A stretch of DNA of 64,000 nucleotides from Croceicoccus estronivorus (GTDB lineage Bacteria; Pseudomonadota; Alphaproteobacteria; Sphingomonadales; Sphingomonadaceae). Below the pieces are notes generated by a model that searched no databases, had not been told where the DNA came from, and was given only the letters and a program-made list of their open reading frames with translations. The stretch is taken from the NCBI RefSeq assembly GCF_001625325.1, contig NZ_JRQQ01000002.1:186001-250000 (forward strand), read 5' to 3'. The translations under genes were made by a program, and so were the position numbers. This document shows, piece by piece, positions 6,858 through 15,328 of this stretch (within the stretch, counting starts at the first letter, position 1; each line of letters begins with the position of its first letter).

Positions 6858-7834
6858 GGGCGTGGCCTCCCCTGCGCCGCATCGGTGCGGGAAATGCGCA
6901 CGACAGCCTGCGGGTCTTCGCCAAGCCGCAGCTCAGCGGCGCCAAAGAGGCGATCGACGATGTAGTGATTGCCGCTGACACGGTAGTTGACCAGCTGGCT
7001 TTGCCCGAGCGGCCCGACCACGAACAGGGGCGGCGCCTCGCCCTGGTCGAGCCGGGCCGGAAACTCGATATAGACCTTGTTGCCATCATCCCATGCCCGG
7101 ACGGGGCGCCAGGGCGGATTGTCGCCGGTAATGGCATAGCGGAAGCGCAGATCGGTGAGTGCGACATTGTCCGCCACCGGCCGCGCCTCCTCGGCACGTT
7201 CGTTCTGCCTCTGCAAGGCCAGCAGCCGATCCTGCGGGTAAGTCCAGCTGATCGCCGCCATCGCGGTCTTGTCGGTGCTTTCGAGCGCCAGATGATAGGC
7301 GCGCCGGTCGGTGGTGATGACCATATTGGTCGCGAGCCCCGAGGCGAAGGGCTTGACCAATATGTGCGCCCGGGCGGTCTCACCGGCGCCGCTCGAGGTA
7401 TCACCGATGACCCAGCGCACGGTATCGCCTGCCGAAACCGCCACGAGCTTCTCGCCGGGCTGGAGCGCGATGTCGCTCACCTGTCCCGGGGCGGCATAAA
7501 GGCGATAGAGCGCGCCGTCGGTCCAGGGGTAGACCTGCACGGCATTGATATAGCCTGCGCTCGACGGTTCGCGCGTGGCCGCACGGTTCGCCGCTTCAAC
7601 CCGCGCCGTAGGAGGTCCGACCTCAGTCCTGACCGATGGCGGCGGGAGAAGCTGGCCCGGCAAGGGCAGCGGCACGGGTGTTTCGACGATCTCGATGGGC
7701 CTGGCTGGTTCAGCCTCAAGCACGGCAGGCCGGAATTGCGCGCTGTCCAAAGCGATCGCAGGTGGCGGCGTCTTCCCGGCACAGGCAGAAAGCAGCACCA
7801 TTACGGGAAGAGACAGGGAAAGACGGGAGGTCAT
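6854..7834 (-). CDS. trbG: Conjugal transfer protein TrbG (VirB9-like) lipoprotein
   Basis: This 326-residue protein belongs to the outer-membrane core of a type IV secretion system. It starts with a signal peptide and lipobox (LLSACAG), followed by a proline-rich region and a VirB9/CagX-like beta domain (YPWTDGALYRLYA, IALQPGEKL, FRYAITGD, VYIEFPARL). TrbG normally pairs with TrbI and TrbF, both adjacent with 4-bp overlaps. Intact in sequence. Confidence 0.9.
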   Translation of the reverse strand: MTSRLSLSLPVMVLLSACAGKTPPPAIALDSAQFRPAVLEAEPARPIEIVETPVPLPLPGQLLPPPSVRTEVGPPTARVEAANRAATREPSSAGYINAVQVYPWTDGALYRLYAAPGQVSDIALQPGEKLVAVSAGDTVRWVIGDTSSGAGETARAHILVKPFASGLATNMVITTDRRAYHLALESTDKTAMAAISWTYPQDRLLALQRQNERAEEARPVADNVALTDLRFRYAITGDNPPWRPVRAWDDGNKVYIEFPARLDQGEAPPLFVVGPLGQSQLVNYRVSGNHYIVDRLFGAAELRLGEDPQAVVRISRTDAAQGRPRP

Positions 7835-8631
7835 GGACGGGCTCCTTTCTGTTCTGGGTCGGCAGCCATCGGGGGCGCGGCGGCAGGGACTGGGGGCGCA
7901 GCAAGGTCAGCTGCTTGCCCCTGACGCCGCGGAGACGGGGATGGCTGGCCATCGAGTTCGCGGGCCCAGTCGATCGCATTGACGAACAGGCCGAGCGGGT
8001 TCTTGCGCAGGGCATCGGCCGTTTTCGGCGGTTGCATCGTTACGGTGAGCATGGCCGTCCAGCGTTCGGTCTTCGCCAGACTGCCGCGCTCATAAATGCT
8101 CTCGGTCCATTTGACCTGAAAGCTGCTATCCGAAGCGCGCACCACGCTTGTCACCTGGACCGAAACGCTGCGCTGACCGATTCCGGCGAAAGGATAATTC
8201 GACCGCGCGTACTCGTTGAGGAAGATCGCCGCCCGGTCGGTGGCGAAGTCATAGGCATCGAGCCAGTTGCGCTTCACCAGCACCGGATCGGTCGATACCG
8301 AGCGGACATTCGATATGAAGCGCCCCAGATGCCAGGCGACCTGCCCGTCGGTGGGCTGGTAGTTCTGGATTGCCGGGGCAACGCTGCGCGCTTCGCCGAG
8401 ACGATCGACTTCCACCACATAGGGCGCGACGCGGCTTTGCATCGACTGCCAGACATTCGCACCGATCAGGACGCCGGTGAGACCGAGGCAGGAAAAGGCG
8501 ACAAGCCGCCAGTTCCGGGCCTGGACACGGGCCGAGCCGATACGCTCATCCCAGAGTTGACCTGCACGCTGATAGGGTGTCTCGGGCTGGGGCGTCACCC
8601 CATAGCGCTGGATCGATCGCTTGAAGATCAT
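7831..8631 (-). CDS. trbF: Conjugal transfer protein TrbF (VirB8-like)
   Basis: This 266-residue inner-membrane assembly factor has one N-terminal membrane segment (about residues 35-55) and a periplasmic VirB8-type domain (VVEVDRLGEARSV, FISNVRSVSTDPVL, TESIYERGSLA). The start MIFKRSIQRYGV at 8631 is chosen by family length. The frame stays open upstream for another 259 codons to 9408, which is an accident of the deletion described at 8637-9408. It overlaps trbG by 4 bp. Confidence 0.88.
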   Translation of the reverse strand: MIFKRSIQRYGVTPQPETPYQRAGQLWDERIGSARVQARNWRLVAFSCLGLTGVLIGANVWQSMQSRVAPYVVEVDRLGEARSVAPAIQNYQPTDGQVAWHLGRFISNVRSVSTDPVLVKRNWLDAYDFATDRAAIFLNEYARSNYPFAGIGQRSVSVQVTSVVRASDSSFQVKWTESIYERGSLAKTERWTAMLTVTMQPPKTADALRKNPLGLFVNAIDWARELDGQPSPSPRRQGQAADLAAPPVPAAAPPMAADPEQKGARP

Positions 8632-8636
8632 GGGGT

Positions 8637-9203
8637 TTACTCCTTCTCGCTGAGGTTGGGATTTGCGCCGCTGCCGGGCCGGTCTCCGTCGCGCAGCGCC
8701 TGCATCGCCATGTGCCGGCGATGACGGGCGGTTTGCTCGGAGCGCAGGCTCTGCGCCCAGGCAGGCATGCCGGCAGGCGATGTACCTGCCCCGGCCGCCG
8801 GCCCTGTGCCGGACGCGGGCCGTGTCGATGAGGTTTGCCCGGCGTTCCAGGCGGCCTGCCGGCCCTTCTCCACACTGGATCGAAGCGGCGTTGCGATGCG
8901 CGAAGCGGCCGCTTTTGCGCCTTGCGATGCAGCGCCTCCGGCAGCGGTGGCCAAACCGCCAAGGCCGGCACCGATGCTTGCGCTCCCGGCGGTTTCCTGA
9001 CCGAGCCGGTAGGCGCTCGAGGCAGCCGAACCCATCGCGGTTCCGGCCCGGATCGCGCCCATGCCACCCCGTCCCGCCATCATCGCGCCGCGCGCACCGA
9101 GCATAGCAGCGCCGCCGGACATGATCGCAGCGCCCGCCACCGTGCCGACAGCAGCACCGGCGCCGAGTTGCGGTGCGCCGGAAACAAGGTCCGCTGCAAT
9201 GCG
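8637..9203 (-). pseudogene. trbL: TrbL C-terminal remnant
   Basis: The frame reads RIAADLVSGAPQLGAGAAVG and then a long Ala/Gly-rich cytoplasmic tail ending NPNLSEKE, which is the C-terminal third of the TrbL (VirB6-like) membrane channel protein. All of the membrane helices are missing: at about 9203 the frame meets a stop, and the sequence becomes the start of a lytic transglycosylase gene. There is no start codon in context. The loss must have removed the N-terminal part of trbL and everything between the two genes. Confidence 0.8.
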
Positions 9204-9408
9204 TCAGTCCGGCACTTTCCGCCTGCATGACGGCAGCGATCCAGGCTTGCGGCACGGCGAAACGCTGTGAGGCTTCGACAATGATCGGCCGCCAGCGCTC
9301 CACTGCCGGAGTGATTTCCACGACCGGCTCGGGCGTTTGCGCCAGGCTGGCGGACGGCATGACGAGGGCCACCAGAAGCGGCGCGGCGAGGCGGATCAGC
9401 GCAGCCAT
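9204..9408 (-). pseudogene. Lytic transglycosylase N-terminal remnant
   Basis: The minus-strand frame starts MAALIRLAAPLLVALVMPSA, a signal peptide, then gives RFAVPQAWIAAVMQAESAG, the beginning of an SLT/goose-lysozyme-like domain with the catalytic Glu in QAESAG. After about 66 codons the sequence changes to TrbL-derived DNA. The intact family member (about 200-250 residues) makes a hole in peptidoglycan for the conjugation channel. Its first bases overlap the traF end by 13 bp, the normal order in these elements. Confidence 0.75.
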
Positions 9409-9995
9409 AGCGGCATCGCCTTTCCGATCAGCGCATCCTCATCGACCGGCCCGAAATAGCGCCCGTCGAAGGAATCCGGCGCATCCATGAGCAGCAGAAC
9501 CCGGCCGCCACGGAGCCGCTCGCAACCGTTCCACCATGGGAGCGGACGGCCCCGTGTGTCTGCGCTGCGGCGAGCGGCAACCCATGAGCCGTTGATGAAA
9601 ATATTGCGCCCCAACGCACAGACGTCATCGCCGCTTTCGGCCGCGATGCGCTTGAGCAGGGGCACGTTGGCAGGCAGGTAGCGACGCTTCGCGGCCATCG
9701 TCCGGACGTTGCGCGGTGTCCTTGCCAGCACCATGTCGCCGGTGTGAAGCCGCGCATGGGGATCGATGCGCCAGAGCCCGACCGGAGCGCTCGCCGAAGC
9801 GTTCCAGACCAGACGCGGCGCGGGGCGGACGGCAAAATCGAGCACGGCCGCCAGCCCCAGAAGGGCAAAGCCGATCATGCTCGCTGCCAGCACCGGACGG
9901 CGCCGGGCGCGCAGCTGGCGTGCGAGCGGCGGGTCCCATTCGAGCAAGGGCGCAGGCGCGGGGCGCGGCAGGCGGGATACGCGCGGTTTACGCAT
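9396..9995 (-). CDS. traF: Conjugal transfer signal peptidase TraF (S26 family)
   Basis: This 199-residue membrane protease has one N-terminal membrane helix (about residues 33-55), then the S26 pattern: NASASAPVGLWRI with the nucleophile Ser, GDMVLART, and KRIAAESGDDV with the general-base Lys. RP4 TraF matures the TrbC pilin; trbC itself is missing here. The start MRKPRVSRL at 9995 fits the family; it overlaps the upstream HTH gene by 8 bp. A longer in-frame start at 10118 is less likely. Confidence 0.82.
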   Translation of the reverse strand: MRKPRVSRLPRPAPAPLLEWDPPLARQLRARRRPVLAASMIGFALLGLAAVLDFAVRPAPRLVWNASASAPVGLWRIDPHARLHTGDMVLARTPRNVRTMAAKRRYLPANVPLLKRIAAESGDDVCALGRNIFINGSWVAARRSADTRGRPLPWWNGCERLRGGRVLLLMDAPDSFDGRYFGPVDEDALIGKAMPLWLR

Positions 9996-10242
9996 CGCCC
10001 GCCTCCTTCCCGGAAACCCCGGGATGCAAACCGGCGAGGGTGCGGCGCGACCAGTCGTCGAGGTCGTCGATATGATAATTGACGCGGCCGCCATGCCGCC
10101 GGTAGCGCGGCCCCTCACCCCGCCAGCGCATATTGGCCAGCGTCTTGGCCTGCATGCCGAGATAATGCGCGGCCTGCTTGGCGTTCAGAAACGGGCTGCC
10201 CTTGCGGGCCTTTCCGGCCCGGTCGAAAACGTCGTCATCCAT
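9988..10242 (-). CDS. AlpA-like helix-turn-helix protein
   Basis: This 84-residue protein has a compact MerR/AlpA HTH: FLNAKQAAHYLGMQAKTLAN followed by GPRYRRHGGRVNYHIDDLDDW. In related elements such a gene lies just before repA and parA, whereas here it overlaps traF directly, so replication and partition genes seem to have been lost or were never present at this position. Likely a DNA-binding regulator of the element. Confidence 0.75.
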   Translation of the reverse strand: MDDDVFDRAGKARKGSPFLNAKQAAHYLGMQAKTLANMRWRGEGPRYRRHGGRVNYHIDDLDDWSRRTLAGLHPGVSGKEAGDA

Positions 10243-10417
10243 ATAAGCGATCCTTTCCTGACCCAGGCGGACGGATCGGGACCGCCCGCGATGAGGCAGG
10301 AAAATGCGGGCGCGGCGCAGCGCCCGGCAGGGTCGATTCCGCGTGCATCGCTTTTCGACCCCCTCGCCGGACAGCGAAGGCCCCGCGCCGATGGGGACGC
10401 GGAGCCTCGCGAGGCGA

Positions 10418-10750
10418 TCAGGCGGCTTCGTTGACGATCACCGCCAGCACGTCGTCATCGTCCTGACCGGCAGCGCGGCCGAGATTGGCGTAGATCGGCC
10501 ATTGTGCGATCTGCGGATGGAAGATGCGCAGCGAGATATAGGGCTTGCCGGTCTCGCGCGAGGTCTTGACCCAGCCCGCGCCCAGCTCGTTCGCGCCGCT
10601 GAAGATGCGGAAGTCGGGCTGGCGTTCATGCGCCTTGGCGGGGTTGGGGACGATCTCGATGCCGACCGGATTGCGGCGTCCGAGCAGCGCGATTGACCCA
10701 CGCATTTCGTTGGTTTCGGGGTTGCGGGAAACGATACCGAGAGTGGACAT
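10418..10750 (-). CDS. DUF736 family protein
   Basis: This 110-residue protein (GSIALLGRRNPVGIEIVP, PDFRIFSGANELGAGWVKTS, YISLRIFHPQ, WPIYANLG) is a canonical DUF736 member. The ATG at 10750 has a GGAGC ribosome site 5 bp upstream. Its position between the HTH gene and the ParB/DUF2958/ArdC block is standard for sphingomonad integrative elements. No activity is known. Confidence 0.78.
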   Translation of the reverse strand: MSTLGIVSRNPETNEMRGSIALLGRRNPVGIEIVPNPAKAHERQPDFRIFSGANELGAGWVKTSRETGKPYISLRIFHPQIAQWPIYANLGRAAGQDDDDVLAVIVNEAA

Positions 10751-11191
10751 GGAATGCTCCTTCATCTGTTCGCCGGAGCCGATCCCCGGCGATGCCGGGA
10801 CCGTGATGGGCGCGGGAGAAGGGCCGCACCCAAAGGGCCGCAGCGCAGCGAAGGACCGGACTGGCCGGGCTATTTTACAAGCGAAGCGGGCGCGAGGAGC
10901 CGCGTTTACGCGGCGGGGAAAATAGGCAGGCCAGCCCGGTTGCGCGGCCTTGGCCCGCGCCCATAGGTCAATGAGGCAGCCGGGGCCGCTTCCGGCCCTA
11001 ACAGTTTGCGGGGCACTGCCTGAATCGCGCCGGTGGCTCCCGAACATGAGCCTGAAACCTGTGCGTATGGATCGCGAATGCTCGGATTCCATCCTGGCCG
11101 GCGACCAGGGCGATGCCGCGCCCGAAAGCGTCGGCAGCGCCGGACTGGGCGTCAAGCGGCAGCGGCGAATGGAGCCGTGCGGACTCACCGC
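10751..11191. other. Intergenic, GC-rich; no gene supported
   Basis: I find no convincing gene in these 441 bp. The left part is rich in GGCC-type words and short dyads and presumably carries the promoter of the DUF736 gene. A 49-codon plus-strand frame at 11046-11195 has no ribosome site or recognisable motif. An origin of transfer could lie in such a region, but nothing proves it. Confidence 0.4.
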
Positions 11192-11446
11192 CTAGCGCGG
11201 AAGCTGGTAGCGAATTCGCAGGGTCGCGCCCTGCCCCGATGGCGGCGCATGGACGATCTGATCGCCGCCGCGCATTGCTGTGCGCATAACCGAACAGCAG
11301 GCGGGCATGCGGTGATCGGGGCCGGGATAGCCACCGACATTGCGATGCAGTTCGCCGGAAATCACTTCGATAAAGGCAAGGCCGCGTGCCTCGGCCCGCG
11401 CGATCTGACGCTCCAGTTCGATGCGGAATTCTTCGCTTTTCGGCAT
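11192..11446 (-). CDS. Conserved element-borne protein (84 aa), unknown function
   Basis: The protein (MPKSEEFRIELERQIARAEA, GGYPGPDHRMPACCSVMR, GATLRIRYQLPR) resembles a small domain recurring in these elements and, as I recall it, also found linked to HNH nucleases. The HRMPACC segment is the most conserved part. No HNH motif is present, so it is left as unknown. It is separated from the ParB-like gene by 150 bp and reads in the same direction. Confidence 0.6.
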   Translation of the reverse strand: MPKSEEFRIELERQIARAEARGLAFIEVISGELHRNVGGYPGPDHRMPACCSVMRTAMRGGDQIVHAPPSGQGATLRIRYQLPR

Positions 11447-11596
11447 ATGCCCTCCCCGTGCTCAGGCGATAGGGCAAAGCCCTGCCGGACAAAAGACATG
11501 CCGCCCGCGCGCGATCCGAAGGATGCGCGGGCGGCGAATTTTTCAGCGGTCGCAGCAACGAAACCGGGGGCAGCGATGCGCTGCCCCCTTGCCAGA

Positions 11597-13381
11597 TTAT
11601 TCCGCTGCTATGGCGTAAGGATCGATCTGCGGCATCGGCACCGGCAAGCCTTTGATGAGCGGCTCGACCTGCTTCCATTTCGCCAGTGTCGCAAATGGCC
11701 TAACGGTATAGCTGCTGGCCGGGAAACGCAGCCATTTGGGCACCCAGCCCTCAACCGGTTTGCGGCCATTGGCACCGTGCAGGCAATCGCGGATGATCGC
11801 CTTTTGCGTCTTCACCTTTTCCGCGACATTGCCGTCCGCGATTCCCTTGCCCGCCACTTCGCGCAGCAACGCATTGACCACCTGCCGGTCACGAATGAGG
11901 TCGAACAGCGCATCGTCCGGCGTCCAGAAGCGCGCCATATCCACCTTCAGATAGCCGCCGACCGCTTCGACGATGGCGCTGCCCGCCTGCATCGTCTCGC
12001 CCATGACCACGGCGAGGATTGTCATCACTTCATGATCGCCAAGGCCGATGAGCCGCGCGAAGATTTCTGTGAGATCGTCGCCGCCTCCGGTTGCATTGGG
12101 CGCGTCGGGCGGGAAGTCCAGCAAAGCCAGAACCATGCGGCGTTTCTCGTCGAACAGCGTTTCCGCGGCGCTGGTTTCAACACTTTCGGCAATGGCTTCA
12201 TTGCGGACATGCTGGTCCTCCACCCGCACATTCCAGAGCGGCGAACCGGCAATGACATGCGCGACCATGAGCCGCAGCGCGACGGCGGGATGATCGGTCA
12301 GCACAGCCCGCGCGGCGGCGTGGCGGTGCAGATCGATATAGGTCTGCAAGGGACCGGTCGTCTCGCTGCGCTGGTCGCGCGCCGCCTGCCGGTCGGCTTC
12401 GGTCCTGCCGTCTTGTGCTTCGAGCGCGCGGGCTTTCTTCGCGTCCCGGCCCGACAGCCAGCCTTCATGGCATTCGACTTCGCCCTGATGGCTGATGCTG
12501 ATGAAGACCTTGCCGCCCTTGTCTCTGGGCGTGCGCTCATATTCCCATGAATGGAAATATTGCCCCGGCTCCATCACCTCTACCTCGCTCCAGCCTTCGG
12601 CCAGAAAGGCGTCGCGCTTCGCTGCGATGGCGGCATTCTGCGCGCGCCAGAACTGGTCGCTGTCGGCGAATACGCCATCCTCCCCGAACAGGTCGGCAAT
12701 GATCCGCCCCTTGTAGGTTTCGAGCGGAAACAGAGCGTGTTTCGTGGAAATCGACACGCCGCCAAACAGCCATGACTTGAGCTGGTGCCCGGTCGGGCAA
12801 TAATCGTCCTCACTGTCGAACAGCGCCAGCCATGCCTTCTGCTGCGCCTTGGTGGCGAGGGTCAGGTGGCGAATGCTGGCGGCGTTGATCTCGCCTTCGC
12901 GATAGAGAGTGCGGATGCGGGGAAGCAGATTGCCGAGCGCCAGAACGCGGCGGGCATGAAGATCGGTCAGCCCGAAGGTCTGGGCGATCTGTTCGACGCT
13001 GCGCCCTTCTTTCTGGATCAACCGGGTAAAGCTTTCCCATTGCGCCACCTCGTCGGGATCAAGACGGGCAATATTCTCGATCAGCGAGGCTTCGAGCGCG
13101 GCGGCATCGTCGCCTGCTTCCATGATCGCGTATGGGAGCGCGTCGGCCTCCCCGCCTTCCCTGGCTGCAAGTGTTGCGGCATGGAAGCGCCGCGCTCCGG
13201 CGACGATGGCGAACATGCCGTGCCTGCCCTCGTCTTCGCCCGCGCGCACGATCAGGGGCACGATAACGCCGCGCGCCTTCACCGTGGCGAGAATGTCGGA
13301 CACGTCGGGCGGCTTTGTCCCGTGCCGCATATTGGTCTTGCTGACGAACAGCTTGCCAAGATCGATATTTGCCAGTTGCAT
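11597..13381 (-). CDS. ParB/Spo0J-like nuclease-domain protein
   Basis: This 594-residue protein begins with a ParB N-terminal domain (residues about 5-105: SKTNMRHGTKPP, VPLIVRAG, FAIVAGARRFHAA, ENIARLDPDE) and an HTH region (EQIAQTFGLTDLHARRVLALGNL, about 130-160). A long family-specific C-terminal part follows. ParB-like proteins of this size are typical cargo of sphingomonad conjugative elements. There is no ParA next to it, so a classical partition role is doubtful and regulation or DNA protection is equally possible. Confidence 0.85.
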   Translation of the reverse strand: MQLANIDLGKLFVSKTNMRHGTKPPDVSDILATVKARGVIVPLIVRAGEDEGRHGMFAIVAGARRFHAATLAAREGGEADALPYAIMEAGDDAAALEASLIENIARLDPDEVAQWESFTRLIQKEGRSVEQIAQTFGLTDLHARRVLALGNLLPRIRTLYREGEINAASIRHLTLATKAQQKAWLALFDSEDDYCPTGHQLKSWLFGGVSISTKHALFPLETYKGRIIADLFGEDGVFADSDQFWRAQNAAIAAKRDAFLAEGWSEVEVMEPGQYFHSWEYERTPRDKGGKVFISISHQGEVECHEGWLSGRDAKKARALEAQDGRTEADRQAARDQRSETTGPLQTYIDLHRHAAARAVLTDHPAVALRLMVAHVIAGSPLWNVRVEDQHVRNEAIAESVETSAAETLFDEKRRMVLALLDFPPDAPNATGGGDDLTEIFARLIGLGDHEVMTILAVVMGETMQAGSAIVEAVGGYLKVDMARFWTPDDALFDLIRDRQVVNALLREVAGKGIADGNVAEKVKTQKAIIRDCLHGANGRKPVEGWVPKWLRFPASSYTVRPFATLAKWKQVEPLIKGLPVPMPQIDPYAIAAE

Positions 13382-13483
13382 GAGAATTCACTCCTTTTCT
13401 TGGGGGTGGACCGGCTGCATCCGCTGCGTCTTGCAAGGGCTCGCGGGTGCAGCCGGGATAAGCGCCTTCAAGAGCGACGCGGC

Positions 13484-13888
13484 TCATCCGTGCGGGTTTG
13501 CCCGGAATTGCGTGGGGTCGAGGCCGAGCGAAATGGCGGCCTCGCACAGCCAGCGTTCGCGCTCGACGATGCGGCCCTGCCGCCTTGCGGCTTCGGCATA
13601 GACAACGAGCGGGAAGCGGGCGGAAAAGGTGCGGTCACGCTCGATCCGGCACCCATAAGGAAGCCGCAAGGCTTCGATCTCGGCGAGACTGAACGAACCG
13701 AGTTCCGGGCATCCGAAACCGAGGTCGGCAAGCCCGAACAGCGTGTCGCCATCGGCATCGAGTTCCGAGGCCAGCCACGTAGCTGCGCCCACTGGATTGA
13801 AGAGTTTGAGCAGCGGCACCTGCCGGGCACCGCGCGCCTCGCCCTGTGCCAGCAAGCGGCGGCGAAGATCGTCGGGGAGCAGGATCAT
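13484..13888 (-). CDS. DUF2958 family protein
   Basis: This 134-residue protein (LKLFNPVGAATWLASELDAD, LFGLADLGFGCPELGSFSL) is a clear DUF2958 member. The family sits with ArdC and ParB in mobile elements and has no assigned role. It overlaps the ardC stop by 4 bp, so the two are co-translated. Confidence 0.85.
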   Translation of the reverse strand: MILLPDDLRRRLLAQGEARGARQVPLLKLFNPVGAATWLASELDADGDTLFGLADLGFGCPELGSFSLAEIEALRLPYGCRIERDRTFSARFPLVVYAEAARRQGRIVERERWLCEAAISLGLDPTQFRANPHG

Positions 13889-14871
13889 GCCGCCTGCCTC
13901 CCCAACTCATCGCCAGTCATCGCCTCGCCGTGGCCAAGGATATAGTCCGCCGCCTTGCTCGCCTGCCCCGCCGCGCGGAAGATCGCGCGATTGTCCTCGC
14001 GCAGCACTTCGAGCCACGATCCTACATAATCGGCGTGCCGCACGGTCGGTGCGATCCCCAAGGTCGCGCAGATGAACGCGGCGGAAATCTCGGCGCACAA
14101 TTCCTCGCGCGCATAGGCTTTGGAGCCGAAACGGCCGGACAGGTCGCGACCGAGCCGGTGCCCTGCTCCGCTCCAGTGCGAGAGTTCATGAAAGGCGGTA
14201 CGGTAGAAATTCACCTGATCGCGAAAGGCGGATTGCGGCGGCACCGCGACATAATCGCCGCCGGGCGAATAATAGGCCTGCGCGCCGCCGATGCGGAAAT
14301 CAGCACCCGTTGCCGCGATCAGGGCCTCGGCATGAGGGATGATTTCACGCTCGGGCAAAGGTGCGTTCTGCGTGACCAGCGCGTTCAGGGCTTCTGGGCG
14401 CAGGCCTTCGCACTGCGCGACATTGAAGACGGTAAAGCGTTTCAGGAACGGCACCGCGCGGGCGTCGTCTCCACTCTCATGGGCGCGCGCTTTCTCCGCT
14501 TCGGGAATGAAGCGGTCGGCATAGACCACGGTCACACCCTTCTCGCCCTTGCGCACGGCCCCGCCTGCCTGCAGCGCCTGCCGGAACGTAAGCCAGTTTT
14601 GCGAGGGATAGCCCGCACTGATCGCCGCGCCCCAGAGCAGCAGCACATTGATGCCCGAATAGGCCCTTGCGGTGAGCGCATTAACGGGAAGGCCCGGCCC
14701 ACCACACCGGCTGGAATCCCAGGGCTGAACCCATGGGAAGCGTCCGGCTTCCAGCTGTGCGATGATCTTCGCGGTCACCTCGTCGTAAAGGCTGACGCGC
14801 GTCTGCGCTGCTTCCTGACGATCCCTGTTGCCGACCTCGCCGCCTGCACGGCGCTTGCGGGAAACTCCCAT
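13885..14871 (-). CDS. ardC: ArdC-like antirestriction protein
   Basis: This 328-residue protein has an N-terminal ssDNA-binding ArdC domain (SLYDEVTAKIIAQLEAG, PWVQPW, YSGINVLLLW) and a C-terminal zincin-like metallopeptidase domain with HELSH at 228-232 followed by the third ligand in YAREELCAE. ArdC proteins protect incoming single-stranded DNA from host restriction during conjugation. The catalytic residues are intact. It is the first gene of an ardC-DUF2958 pair. Confidence 0.88.
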   Translation of the reverse strand: MGVSRKRRAGGEVGNRDRQEAAQTRVSLYDEVTAKIIAQLEAGRFPWVQPWDSSRCGGPGLPVNALTARAYSGINVLLLWGAAISAGYPSQNWLTFRQALQAGGAVRKGEKGVTVVYADRFIPEAEKARAHESGDDARAVPFLKRFTVFNVAQCEGLRPEALNALVTQNAPLPEREIIPHAEALIAATGADFRIGGAQAYYSPGGDYVAVPPQSAFRDQVNFYRTAFHELSHWSGAGHRLGRDLSGRFGSKAYAREELCAEISAAFICATLGIAPTVRHADYVGSWLEVLREDNRAIFRAAGQASKAADYILGHGEAMTGDELGRQAA

Positions 14872-15328
14872 GATCTGCCTCCTTCACTGGCCAAAACCCG
14901 CCGCAGTTCCCGCCGGGTGTGGCGGGTGGGCGGCAGAAGCGACCGGAAAGGCCCGCGCGAAGCGGCGGGCGGCACCCAAGCCCGGGGCCCCGGCGCGGTC
15001 ACGCGACGGGGTGGGCGCAGGGGCGAAACGAAGTGGAGCAGCCAAGCGCAAGCGCCAGGCTTGCCGCCAGCCGCGACGGGCCTAGGAGGAAGCGCCGACC
15101 ACCCGGCACGCCCAGAGGGACTGCCCCAAAGCAGCGCCGGCGCGCAGCCTGCGCGCGCCGCCTACAGACCGGGGCCGCATGCGGCCCCGGCATGCGTCAG
15201 CGATCGTCACCTGCGGCCGTGACGGCATCGCCGGCCCGGTGGCACCCCAGCGTCAGCAAGGCGCCATAGAGCGCGGTCGCCCGCCCAGCGGGCGAGACGC
15301 CATGAACATGGAGCAATGCTCCAACCGA
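14872..15328. other. Intergenic, GC-rich; no gene supported
   Basis: These 457 bp separate ardC from the DUF2285 gene. The sequence is strongly GC-rich with many short dyads. Several open frames exist, but none has a recognisable domain or ribosome site. It should contain the ardC promoter. Confidence 0.4.

Noticed and set aside
11046-11195. 49-codon plus-strand frame between the DUF736 gene and the 84-aa gene
   Set aside because: No ribosome site, no recognisable motif, GC-rich context where open frames are frequent, and opposite to all neighbouring genes.
11033-12550. 505-codon plus-strand open frame through the ParB-like gene
   Set aside because: It is antisense to a clear ParB-domain protein and has no homology-like features; a product of high GC content.
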